From assembly GCA_021813685.1 (NCBI GenBank), contig JAKAJS010000167.1:1-32519 (forward strand): a stretch of DNA of 32,519 nucleotides, written 5' to 3'. The notes beneath the pieces were generated by a model. The model did no database searches. It was not told the origin of the DNA and worked only from the letters and a program-made list of their open reading frames with translations. Position numbers and translations under genes: made by a program. Positions 25,480 to 32,519 of this stretch are shown in pieces (position 1 is the first letter of the stretch; each line of letters opens with the position of its first letter). This stretch comes from Deltaproteobacteria bacterium. Its GTDB lineage: Bacteria; Desulfobacterota; Syntrophobacteria; Syntrophobacterales; Syntrophobacteraceae.

Positions 25480-26444
25480 CGGACAACAGAATCCAGGAAA
25501 TAGAAAACGGAAGCCGGACCGCCGGATGCGCAAAGACTCCTCCGTCTTCCGCGGGCGGAGTTCTGGTTGTGGACAAGCCCGAGGGGATCACCTCGGCCAA
25601 GGCGGCCGCACTGGTGAAACGGGTGCTCAAACCCCGAAAGATCGGCCACACCGGGACGCTTGACCCTTTTGCCACAGGAGTTCTCGTCCTGTGCCTGGAT
25701 GAGGCCACCCGCGCCGCCGACCAGATCTTGGAGCTGGAAAAGGTCTACCGGGCCACTGTCTTTTTCGGGGTGCAAACCGACACCCTGGACAAGACCGGAG
25801 AGGTGATCGCGCGAAGCGACCACACATTTTCCGAAAAGGATTTGTCCGAGGTCCTGGGAACTTTTTCAGGCGTATGCCTGCAGACCGTTCCCCGGTTTTC
25901 GGCAGTACGAGTTGCCGGCCACCGGCTCTATGAACTCAGCCGCCGGGGCATCGAGGTCGAGCAGCCCGAACGGGAGATATGCATTCACTCGATAGAGCTG
26001 CAATCCTTCCGATGGCCCGAAGCCGTGATCGAAGTCTCCTGCTCGAAGGGCACCTACATCAGGCAGCTTGCCTCCGATATCGGCGCCAAGCTTTCGTGCG
26101 GGGCGCATCTTTCGGCGTTGAGACGCACCCGGGTCGGACCTTTTAGTTTGGATCGGGCGATTGGGCTCGAGGAGGATTTTTCCGCCCCCTCTGCGGCAGG
26201 GTGCATTATCCCCTTAAACGAGGCACTTTCTCATCTGCCGACTGCACCGATGAGTGAGAGCAGACTCTTGGGACTGCTTCGAAACGGGCAGCTCGACCCT
26301 GAATGGGAAAGAAAACAGAAGGAAATTTATTGCGCACGTCCCAACGCAGTGCGGATCGTTACGGGTGAGGATCGGCTGGCTGCTCTGTGGTGGCCGAATC
26401 CGGCGCCCGGCGGAACTCGCCGCCTGCGGGTATTCCCTTTCTAA
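25476..26444 (+). CDS. truB: tRNA pseudouridine-55 synthase TruB
   Basis: 322 aa from the ATG overlapping the nrnA stop. TruB motifs are [13 protein letters not shown] (28-40), [14 protein letters not shown] with catalytic D63, the [10 protein letters not shown] strand, and [15 protein letters not shown] near 190. It makes pseudouridine 55 in the T-loop of tRNA. A C-terminal PUA-like region (about 245-322) is present. The open frame extends far upstream within nrnA, but no homology supports an earlier start. The first 27 residues are a variable extension. Confidence 0.95.
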   Translation: MTDNRIQEIENGSRTAGCAKTPPSSAGGVLVVDKPEGITSAKAAALVKRVLKPRKIGHTGTLDPFATGVLVLCLDEATRAADQILELEKVYRATVFFGVQTDTLDKTGEVIARSDHTFSEKDLSEVLGTFSGVCLQTVPRFSAVRVAGHRLYELSRRGIEVEQPEREICIHSIELQSFRWPEAVIEVSCSKGTYIRQLASDIGAKLSCGAHLSALRRTRVGPFSLDRAIGLEEDFSAPSAAGCIIPLNEALSHLPTAPMSESRLLGLLRNGQLDPEWERKQKEIYCARPNAVRIVTGEDRLAALWWPNPAPGGTRRLRVFPF

Positions 26445-26535
26445 GGTCGCATACCGGAAGGGAAATTTCGGGCGACAGGACGAATCAATCAGATCAACAG
26501 AAAACACAGGTGAAACAGCAAGGAGGAATACAGCC

Positions 26536-26805
26536 GTGGTAATGACCCCAGAGAAGAAGAAGGAAATTATTGATGGTTTCAGAGTGCACCCGACCGACAC
26601 GGGTTCTCCCGAGGTCCAGATTGCTCTTCTCAGTGAAAGAATTTCGTATTTGACCGAGCACTTCAAAACCCACCAGAAAGACCATCATTCGCGCAGGGGG
26701 CTTTTGAAACTGGTCGGCCAGCGCAGGCAACTGCTGAACTATTTGAAGCGAACAAGCCTCGACCGCTACAACAGCGTGATAGAGCGACTCGGGTTACGCC
26801 GTTAG
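26536..26805 (+). CDS. rpsO: Ribosomal protein uS15
   Basis: 89 aa, the same as in E. coli, when started at the GTG at 26536, which has AGGAGG nine bases upstream; the ATG at 26542 would be 15 bases from the site. The signature [35 protein letters not shown] and LNYLKR are clear. It binds 16S rRNA in the 30S platform. In the family, S15 often represses its own translation by binding its mRNA leader. It is followed directly by pnp, as in most bacteria. Confidence 0.97.
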   Translation: MVMTPEKKKEIIDGFRVHPTDTGSPEVQIALLSERISYLTEHFKTHQKDHHSRRGLLKLVGQRRQLLNYLKRTSLDRYNSVIERLGLRR

Positions 26806-26807
26806 CC

Positions 26808-26843
26808 GGCCCGGGGCGCCCCTTCCCTCGCTGGAGTCGGGCC
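26808..26843 (+). promoter_or_regulatory. rpsO-pnp intergenic hairpin (possible processing site)
   Basis: GGCCCG (26808-26813) pairs with CGGGCC (26838-26843), and a self-complementary GGGGCGCCCC overlaps its 5' side. No U-run follows. In E. coli an RNase III hairpin at the same place controls pnp, so a similar role is plausible but is inferred by position only. Confidence 0.4.
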
Positions 26844-26869
26844 CATTATTGAATATAAAAGGAAGATAG

Positions 26870-28969
26870 ATGAAACATACAGTAGAAGTTCAGGTTGGCG
26901 GACGACCTCTCCGGTTCGAAACCGGCGAGGTGGCCAGACAGGCCGGCGGCTCCGTCCTGATGCGATACGGAGATACGGTCGTCATCGTCACGGCCACAAA
27001 GGAAGACCGGGTTCGGGAAGGGATCGATTTTGTCCCGCTTTCGGTCGACTACCAGGAGATGAGTTATGCCGCAGGGCGGATTCCCGGGAGTTTTTTCCGT
27101 CGGGAAATCGGCCGCCCGAGCGAAAAGGAGACGTTGACCTCACGCCTCATCGATCGGCCCATCCGTCCCCTTTTCCCCAAGAAATGGGGATTTGAAACCC
27201 AGGTAATCGCAACCGTCATGTCGGTGGATATGCAAAATGAGCCCGACGTGATCGCTCTTACCGGCGCATCTGCGGCCCTGCACATCTCCTCGATTCCTTT
27301 CGGGGGGCCCGTTGCCGCCGTGCGTGTGGGCCGGGTCAACGGAGAATTCGTTATCAATCCCTCCGCGACCGTGCTGGAGCAAAGCGACATGAACATCGTC
27401 GTGGCCGGCAGCAGGGAAGCCGTCGTCATGGTCGAAGGCGGCGCCCAGTTCGTTCCCGAGCAGGACATTGCCGACGCCATCATGAGCGCTCACCAGGCCA
27501 TCATACCTCTGATCGACGCCCAGGACGAACTGCGCAAGCTCGTGGCAACCGTGAAGATAGCCCCGCCCGAGGTGGTTGTCGACCAGACTCTGGTGGACAG
27601 GGTTTCCCAGTTGGCCCGGGCCGATATGGCCGTAGTCATGACGACCGCCGACAAGCTCGAAAGGCGCGACCGCAAAAAGGCCCTCAAGGCCCGCGTACGT
27701 GAAGAGCTGGCTGCTGACTATGAAGGCAGGGAAAAAGAGATCGACGCGCTCCTCGACGACCTGGAAAAAAAGGTGGTCCGCACCATGATGGTGAAGGAAC
27801 GCCGAAGGATCGACGGACGAGCCTTCGACGAGGTCCGGCCCATATCCATCGAGGTGGGAAAGCTTCCCAGAACCCACGGTTCGGCTCTTTTCACCCGGGG
27901 GGAAACGCAGGTGATCGCCGTCGTGACCCTGGGATCGTCCTCCGACGAGCAAAAAATCGAAAACCTCGCCGGCGAGACCTTCAAGTCCTTCATGCTCCAC
28001 TACAACTTCCCGCCCTTTTCGGTCGGCGAAGTGAAACCCTTACGCGGTCCCGGACGAAGGGAAATCGGCCATGGGGCGCTGGCCGAGCGGGCAGTAAAGC
28101 CCTCTTTGCCTGCCAACGGCGAATTCCCCTACACCATCCGGATCGTCTCCGAGGTGCTCGAATCCAACGGCTCGAGTTCCATGGCCACGGTCTGCGGCTC
28201 TTCTCTGGCCCTCATGGACGCAGGGGTGCCGGTGAGCAGCCCTGTAGCCGGCATCGCCATGGGGCTTGTCAAAGAAGGAGATGAGTTTATCGTTCTTTCC
28301 GACATTCTGGGAGACGAAGATCACCTGGGGGACATGGACTTCAAGGTCACCGGAAACGAACAGGGCGTCACCGCCTTCCAGATGGACGTGAAAATTTCGG
28401 GGGTAAACGCCGAAATCTTGAAAAAAGCCCTCGCGCAGGCCAGAAGCGGCCGTCTCCATATCCTGGGAAAAATGAAAAGCGCCATCGAGATTCCCAGGCA
28501 GAAACTTTCCCCCTACGCCCCCAGGGTTGAGACCATTCAGATCAATCCGGACAAAATCCGCGATGTTATCGGACCGGGAGGAAAAGTCATCCGCGCCATC
28601 GTCGCCGAGACCGGGGCGAAAATCGACATTGACGACAGCGGGCGAGTCGTTGTAATGAGCCCTGACGGAGAGGCGTGTGACAAGGCGATCGAAAAGATCC
28701 GAAACATCACCGCGGAACCCGAAATCGGCCAACTTTACATGGCGAAAATTGTCCGGGTGACGGATTTCGGGGCCTTTGCCGAAATACTGCCCAACACCGA
28801 AGGTCTGATCCATATCTCGCAGCTCGAGCACCATCGTGTGCGCAAGGTGACCGATGTCGTAAACGAGGGCGACGAGGTTCTGGTCAAGGTGATCGATATC
28901 GACAAGGACGGCCGTATCCGACTCAGCCGAAAAGCCGCCCTGCCCCCGGAGCAAAAGGAAACCGAGTGA
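26870..28969 (+). CDS. pnp: Polyribonucleotide nucleotidyltransferase (PNPase)
   Basis: 699 aa, the normal length. Two RNase PH domains (about 10-225 and 310-540) are separated by an alpha-helical domain. The second has the [21 protein letters not shown] and [15 protein letters not shown] stretches of the catalytic site. A KH domain (about 555-610, [19 protein letters not shown]) and an S1 domain (about 620-690, [20 protein letters not shown]) follow. It degrades RNA 3' to 5' with phosphate and belongs to the degradosome. The ATG has AAAGGAAG upstream. Confidence 0.97.
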   Translation: MKHTVEVQVGGRPLRFETGEVARQAGGSVLMRYGDTVVIVTATKEDRVREGIDFVPLSVDYQEMSYAAGRIPGSFFRREIGRPSEKETLTSRLIDRPIRPLFPKKWGFETQVIATVMSVDMQNEPDVIALTGASAALHISSIPFGGPVAAVRVGRVNGEFVINPSATVLEQSDMNIVVAGSREAVVMVEGGAQFVPEQDIADAIMSAHQAIIPLIDAQDELRKLVATVKIAPPEVVVDQTLVDRVSQLARADMAVVMTTADKLERRDRKKALKARVREELAADYEGREKEIDALLDDLEKKVVRTMMVKERRRIDGRAFDEVRPISIEVGKLPRTHGSALFTRGETQVIAVVTLGSSSDEQKIENLAGETFKSFMLHYNFPPFSVGEVKPLRGPGRREIGHGALAERAVKPSLPANGEFPYTIRIVSEVLESNGSSSMATVCGSSLALMDAGVPVSSPVAGIAMGLVKEGDEFIVLSDILGDEDHLGDMDFKVTGNEQGVTAFQMDVKISGVNAEILKKALAQARSGRLHILGKMKSAIEIPRQKLSPYAPRVETIQINPDKIRDVIGPGGKVIRAIVAETGAKIDIDDSGRVVVMSPDGEACDKAIEKIRNITAEPEIGQLYMAKIVRVTDFGAFAEILPNTEGLIHISQLEHHRVRKVTDVVNEGDEVLVKVIDIDKDGRIRLSRKAALPPEQKETE

Positions 28970-29096
28970 TTTTTCGCTTGTTTGGCGGATGTGTGGAAAA
29001 GGGGCGTTCCACCCATCCGGGTTTTTTTTCTGCTGTACTTCATTACAAGCCGGCAGGGGCAGAGAAGCCCCTTGCGGCTTGATACGAGGGGGGAAA

Positions 29097-30329
29097 TTGT
29101 ACCGCAAAACGGTTCTTGGCAATGGGATCAGGGTCGTAACGGAAAAAATTCCATTCGCCCATTCGGTTTCCACCGGAATCTGGGTAAACGCCGGCTCCCG
29201 GGATGAAACACCCGAAGAGCGCGGCATCACCCACTTTATCGAACATATGCTTTTCAAGGGCACCAAGCGAAGAAGCGCGTTGGATATCGCCAAGGAATTC
29301 GACGCGGTGGGCGGCTTCGCCAACGCCTTCACCTCCAAGGAACAGATCTGTTTCCACGCCAAAGTGCTCGCAGCCCATCTTCCCCTGCTGACCGATCTGC
29401 TCACGGACCTCTTTCTCGAATCGGTCTTCGATCCTTCGGAAATCGAGCGTGAACAGAGCGTGATCGTCCAGGAAATCCGCATGGTCGAAGACACCCCCGA
29501 TGAGTTCGTCCACGTGCTTTTCCAGGAAGAGTTCTGGCAGAAAAACCCGCTGGGGCTTCCCATCTACGGAACGGTCGAGACCGTGGAAAAAGCGGGCAGA
29601 AAGGAAATGCTCGGCTATATAGGCCACCACTTCGACCCTTCCAAGATCGTCATCTCCGCGGCCGGAAATCTCGAACATGAACAGTTTCTCGATTTGATCG
29701 GTCCCTCGATGGAAAAGGTGAGCAACTCCAACCACCAACCCGAACGGGTGCCCCCCGAGTCCCATTTTTTCCGCCGAGCGGTGAAGAAGGAACTCGAGCA
29801 GGTCCACCTGCTCATCGGGATGGAGGGTACCTCCCAAAAGGATGAGACACGCTTTGCCTCCCATCTTTTGAACGTCATTTTGGGAAGCAGCATGAGCAGC
29901 CGCCTTTTTCAGGAAATACGGGAAAAGCGGGGTCTTGCCTACTCGGTCTACTCTTTCGGCCACAGCCATGAAGACTCCGGAATGACCGGCATCTACGCCG
30001 GGGTCTCGCCCGAAAACGCTCGCGAGGTGCTCTCGCTCGTCAACGAAGAGCTCTCCAAGCTCGCCCGGGACCTCATTCCCGAAGCCGAACTCAACGCCGC
30101 CCGCGAATACGTCAAGGGCAACATGTACATTAACGCGGAGAGTAACGATTACCGGATGAACCGGCTCGCCAAAAACGAATTCCTCTTTGGCGACTATATC
30201 CCGTTCGAAGAGATCGAAAAGAAAATAAACGCTGTCACCGCCGAAGACATACGCACCTGGTTCCGGTCCATCTACAGCCCGGAAAAGATGGCCGTAATGC
30301 TCTACGGCCCCGTGGAAGAGGAACTCTAG
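29097..30329 (+). CDS. M16 family zinc peptidase (processing-peptidase-like)
   Basis: 410 aa from the TTG at 29097, which has GAGGGGGG a few bases upstream and gives the family start MYRKTVLGNGIRVVTE. The frame stays open 36 codons upstream without homology. The inverted zinc site HFIEH is at 46-50, and the third ligand is E126 in IVQEIRM, the expected spacing. The C-terminal M16_C domain (about 170-400) contains RGLAYSVYSF near 280. Related to mitochondrial processing peptidase and Bacillus MlpA/YmxG. It is often found just after pnp; substrates are unknown. Confidence 0.93.
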   Translation: MYRKTVLGNGIRVVTEKIPFAHSVSTGIWVNAGSRDETPEERGITHFIEHMLFKGTKRRSALDIAKEFDAVGGFANAFTSKEQICFHAKVLAAHLPLLTDLLTDLFLESVFDPSEIEREQSVIVQEIRMVEDTPDEFVHVLFQEEFWQKNPLGLPIYGTVETVEKAGRKEMLGYIGHHFDPSKIVISAAGNLEHEQFLDLIGPSMEKVSNSNHQPERVPPESHFFRRAVKKELEQVHLLIGMEGTSQKDETRFASHLLNVILGSSMSSRLFQEIREKRGLAYSVYSFGHSHEDSGMTGIYAGVSPENAREVLSLVNEELSKLARDLIPEAELNAAREYVKGNMYINAESNDYRMNRLAKNEFLFGDYIPFEEIEKKINAVTAEDIRTWFRSIYSPEKMAVMLYGPVEEEL

Positions 30330-30337
30330 GTTCCGTT

Positions 30338-31120
30338 ATGTCTATTTTCTTTCAGGTGCTGGCAAGCGGTTCGAAGGGGAACTCGATCCTCGTGTGCAGC
30401 GCAAAGACCCGAGTCCTTGTCGATGCGGGATGTACCTGCAAGGAACTGGTCAAACGCCTGCAAAAGACCCCCGTTGAGGCGCGCTCCCTTGATGGCATCC
30501 TCATAACCCACGAACACTCAGACCATGTAAACGGTGCAGGAACCCTCTCCAGAAGGTTCGATCTGCCCGTCTACATGACACGGGGCACCCTCGACCACCT
30601 TCCGGCCAAGGTCGCGATTCGCGGCGCCACGATTTTTGAGACCGGAAAGGCTTTTCAAATCGGGGACCTCAAAATCGTGCCGTTTGCGACCTCGCACGAC
30701 GCCGCCGAATCGGCCGGCTTCGTCATCGAAAACGACGGAGTACGCCTCGGGATCTGCACCGACCTCGGTGTTGCCACAAACCTGGTAAAAGTGAGGCTCC
30801 AGGAGTGCAACGCCCTGGTTCTCGAGTCCAACCACGATGTGGAAATGCTCCACAACGGCCCCTACCCCTGGGATTTGAAACAACGCATCAAAAGCCCCCA
30901 CGGCCACCTCTCAAACGAAGAGGCCTGCGATCTTCTCGAAGCCGTCCACCACGAACGGCTGCGCTCCGTAGTCCTGGCACACCTTAGCGAAACCAACAAC
31001 CACCCCGACCTCGTGATCGAAAGCTGCCGGCTCCTGCGCCACCGCTCCCCCCACTGGGAATGCGTCCGGTTCGAACTGGGAAAACAAAACGACCTCGCCC
31101 CGGGTATCGAAGTCGAATAG
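30338..31120 (+). CDS. Metallo-beta-lactamase fold hydrolase, WalJ/YycJ-like
   Basis: 260 aa. It starts FFQVLASGSKGNSILV (the SGSSGN motif of the YycJ group); the metal-binding HEHSDH is at 58-63, SHDA near 124, the CTDLG loop near 145 and AHLSETNNHP near 221-230. YycJ/WalJ-type proteins are proposed 5'-exonuclease-like enzymes linked to DNA metabolism and cell-wall signalling; the exact activity is not set. It starts 8 bases after the M16 gene. A decayed second copy of part of it (30665-30747) lies at 31594-31676. Confidence 0.88.
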   Translation: MSIFFQVLASGSKGNSILVCSAKTRVLVDAGCTCKELVKRLQKTPVEARSLDGILITHEHSDHVNGAGTLSRRFDLPVYMTRGTLDHLPAKVAIRGATIFETGKAFQIGDLKIVPFATSHDAAESAGFVIENDGVRLGICTDLGVATNLVKVRLQECNALVLESNHDVEMLHNGPYPWDLKQRIKSPHGHLSNEEACDLLEAVHHERLRSVVLAHLSETNNHPDLVIESCRLLRHRSPHWECVRFELGKQNDLAPGIEVE

Positions 31121-31163
31121 GCAGACGACGGCGCAGGGATAGCGAGCGTGCGGGAAGGGCAAA

Positions 31164-31199
31164 GACGCGGGGAGCTGTGCCCCCCGCACCCCCACGGGG
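31164..31199. repeat. REP-like GC hairpin, copy 2
   Basis: GCGGGG (31167-31172) and CCCCGC (31182-31187) form a 6-bp stem followed by ACCCCCACGGGG. The layout is shared with the copy at 4855-4889. Confidence 0.5.
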
Positions 31200-31200
31200 T

Positions 31201-31230
31201 CCGTGTTGCGGACTTGCGTCCGCGACACGG
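31201..31230. repeat. Long GC-rich hairpin, possibly the operon terminator region
   Basis: A 13-bp stem CCGTGTTGCGGAC / GTCCGCGACACGG with one wobble pair and loop TTGC. No T-run follows on the plus strand, so it is better seen as a REP-type or mRNA-protecting hairpin at the 3' end of the superoperon. Confidence 0.55.
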
Positions 31231-31299
31231 GCAGCCGGCGCCCTTGGCACCATGCCCAGCCGCCCTCTGCTGTAAAAATACCGATCCGATTTCGATGCT

Positions 31300-31317
31300 T
31301 ACATTTGTACAAATGTA
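31300..31317. promoter_or_regulatory. Perfect 18-bp palindrome, likely operator of the broken antitoxin gene
   Basis: TACATTTGTACAAATGTA is its own reverse complement. It lies 38 bases before the antitoxin ATG, where type II antitoxins usually bind to repress their own operon. Confidence 0.6.
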
Positions 31318-31355
31318 CAAAAAGGGCTGGGCATTCATTCTTTGGAGGTGCGCTG

Positions 31356-31592
31356 ATGGCGGCTGTCTATGATTATTCCAAAGCGCGGCAAAACCTTGCG
31401 TCCCTTCTGGAACAGGCGCTACAATAAGGTGAGGTGAAGATAAGGCGAAAAGACGGCCAGGTATTTGTTGTACGCCCGGAATGCGAAAAAGCCTCTCCTC
31501 TGGATATTGAGGGATTAAACCTGAATATCACCACTGACGAACTGGTTGCAGTCATCCGCGAGGGCCGTGAGGATAGATCGTCTAATCACTAG
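31356..31592 (+). pseudogene. Phd/YefM-like antitoxin gene with in-frame stop
   Basis: The ATG at 31356 has GGAGG upstream. The frame reads MAAVYDYSKARQNLASLLEQ ALQ, then TAA (31425-31427, codon 24), then continues in the same frame as GEVKIRRKDGQVFVVRPE and on to a TAG at 31590-31592, 78 residues in all. The part before and after the stop fits the Phd/YefM-type antitoxin layout (YSEARQNLA..., GEVRIRRRDGQVF). The stop can arise from one base change in GAA, AAA or CAA. No toxin gene follows. A GTG just after the stop could restart a shorter product, but the simplest reading is a dead gene. Confidence 0.75.
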
Positions 31593-31593
31593 A

Positions 31594-31676
31594 GACCTCA
31601 ATATTCTGCCGTTTGCGACCTCGTCCGCCGCCGACGAATTGACCGGCTTCGTCATCGAAAACGACGCGATGCGCCG
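31594..31676 (+). pseudogene. Decayed fragment of a metallo-beta-lactamase gene
   Basis: These 83 bases align without gaps to 30665-30747 inside the WalJ-like gene. Identical blocks include TGCCGTTTGCGACCTCG and CCGGCTTCGTCATCGAAAA, and roughly four of five bases agree. The translation DLNILPFATSSAADELTGFV IENDAMR parallels DLKIVPFATSHDAAESAGFV IENDGVR in the intact gene. The homology starts two bases after the antitoxin stop and ends abruptly. Confidence 0.8.
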
Positions 31677-31701
31677 CGCACCCCAATGTTGCTGAATTGA
31701 G

Positions 31702-31911
31702 TTAACCGACTAGAGCGACGGTCGTGATCCCGGCGGGATCAAAGCCACTAGCCGGTGGTTGAGGCCGTAAGGCCGATACCCCCGGAAAAGGACGTAAAGA
31801 AAAGGGCGACCCCGTGCGGGGTCGCAGATCAGACCGTCGCATCGCTCCCGGTCCCGCTCCAAAATGCCGGCGGCGCAAAGCTCTTCCAGGATGGTCTTGG
31901 GTCAAGGTTAA
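31702..31911 (+). ncRNA. Multi-hairpin structured RNA candidate (possibly orphan HEARO/omega-RNA-like)
   Basis: A 9-bp stem GCGACGGTC (31715-31723) / GACCGTCGC (31832-31840) encloses GATCCC GGC GGGATC (31726-31740), GCCAC/GTGGT (31744-31759), GGCC GTAA GGCC (31763-31774) and GCGACCCC GTGC GGGGTCGC (31806-31825). An outer pairing TTAACCGAC (31702-31710) / GTC AA GGTTAA (31901-31911) may close the whole. The GUAA GNRA tetraloop exists only on the plus strand, so that strand is the likely RNA. No protein gene follows. The layout and some short strings recall IscB-associated omega-RNA/HEARO, but from memory only. Confidence 0.55.
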
Positions 31912-32417
31912 AACCACTCTATAGGCCAGTGCACGCCAACCGACATCATCAATTGCTGTCTTTGCAGCTTAATTTCCTCCGACCGTCCGGGCCATTTTCG
32001 AAAGACGTATAAATAGTCTATAACAAGGGAGTCGCTGTTTAGCCCGCCGCGCTGGCTTTGTCTGGACGGTTCATCCTTATGGATCATTGGGCCATATATA
32101 TCTCGATATTCAAATTCTTCATCCTCGGCAATATTCAATAGAAAATCCCAATCTTCATTGAGCTTCAAATGTGGATCAAAACGTTTTTTCGCGAGCGTTA
32201 TCCTAGGGTATGCCAATACATTATTTGGAATGAAATTTTTGATATACAGTTGTGACAATGGAATAGACGACAGACTGCGCGATTCGTCACAAATGAATGT
32301 TGGAGGCACGGAATCTCGATTCTCATATACTATGTGAAAATTGCAATATAAAATCGCGCCGCGATTATTTGCACACTCTGAATAGAGTAACTCTAAATAG
32401 TGTCCATCCGGAAACCT
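31908..32417 (-). pseudogene. C-terminal fragment of a family 2 glycosyltransferase
   Basis: From an upstream in-frame TAG (32418-32420) the frame reads RFPDGHYLELLYSECANN, then NFIPNNVLAYPR, RFDPHLKLNEDWDFLLNIAE and HKDEPSRQSQRGGLN, ending WPIEWF. The xFDPxLxxxEDWDFLL stretch and the preceding NFIP are typical of the C-terminal half of GT-A glycosyltransferases acting on surface polysaccharides. The N-terminal nucleotide-sugar-binding half is missing. A GTG at 32309 lets a short frame start but is unlikely to be functional. Base composition is more AT-rich than the rest, suggesting acquired DNA. Confidence 0.6.
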
Positions 32418-32446
32418 CTATTTTGCTGAATTATTTAGCAAAATAG
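32418..32446. repeat. Inverted repeat at the broken end of the glycosyltransferase fragment
   Basis: CTATTTTGCT (32418-32427) and AGCAAAATAG (32437-32446) are perfect complements with a 9-base AT-rich loop. It falls exactly where the glycosyltransferase frame ends and AT-rich DNA of unknown content (to 32519) begins. Confidence 0.6.
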
Positions 32447-32519
32447 CAATTTTAAGATTGCGTTTTCATCGCTTTTCTGGCATTCTGTTTTGGCTATCTT
32501 TTTGATTTATATGGTAAAA

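Noticed and set aside
28040..29563. 507-codon antisense frame spanning pnp and the M16 gene
   Set aside because: It crosses two well-supported genes and a real intergenic gap, with no motif of its own.

Overview
The window reads as a chromosomal segment of a GC-rich Gram-negative bacterium, most likely a Desulfobacterota/deltaproteobacterium. The grounds are the gene order lysS-lolC/E-lolD-bamA, the rimP-nusA-rnpM-infB-ylxP-rbfA-nrnA-truB-rpsO-pnp-M16 protease block, a BamA with an extra periplasmic N-terminal domain, and a PEP-CTERM protein. The lineage is inferred from gene content and order; no 16S or database comparison was possible.

Layout. Positions 1-4787 (minus strand) hold an envelope-biogenesis block: a small membrane protein, LysS, LolC/E, LolD and the N-terminal third of BamA (cut by the window edge). 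A tRNA-Arg(UCU) with promoter and terminator follows at 5110. After a 760-bp gene-poor stretch comes a two-gene AAA ATPase + DUF4435/TOPRIM-like pair (5996-7899) that looks like a PARIS (AriA/AriB) anti-phage system. Positions 8274-14117 (minus) hold an MscS/MscK-type channel with a DUF1003 protein, then a diadenylate cyclase (c-di-AMP) gene followed by a PilZ (c-di-GMP receptor) gene. Positions 14550-17991 (plus) are accessory: a repetitive PEP-CTERM surface protein, a DUF5132-like protein, a double zinc-ribbon protein and an unrecognised 358-aa protein.

From 18124 to 31120 (plus) lies the conserved transcription/translation superoperon. It starts with a tRNA-Gly(CCC) and an intrinsic terminator that abuts rimP, an arrangement like E. 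coli metY-rimP-nusA-infB, and it ends with a processing protease and a WalJ-type metallo-beta-lactamase. Positions 31121-32519 are a graveyard: REP-like hairpins, an antitoxin gene broken by one in-frame stop, a decayed fragment homologous to the neighbouring metallo-beta-lactamase gene, a compact multi-hairpin RNA candidate (possibly an orphan HEARO/omega-RNA), and a glycosyltransferase fragment running into AT-rich DNA.

The least expected pattern is a set of intergenic heptanucleotide repeat elements (near 834, 14271, 16400 and 24015). Their unit sequences differ but the period is always 7 bp. Three of the four have two complementary arms able to fold into a long hairpin, and one fills the whole ylxP-rbfA gap inside the essential operon and leaves rbfA without a recognisable Shine-Dalgarno sequence.
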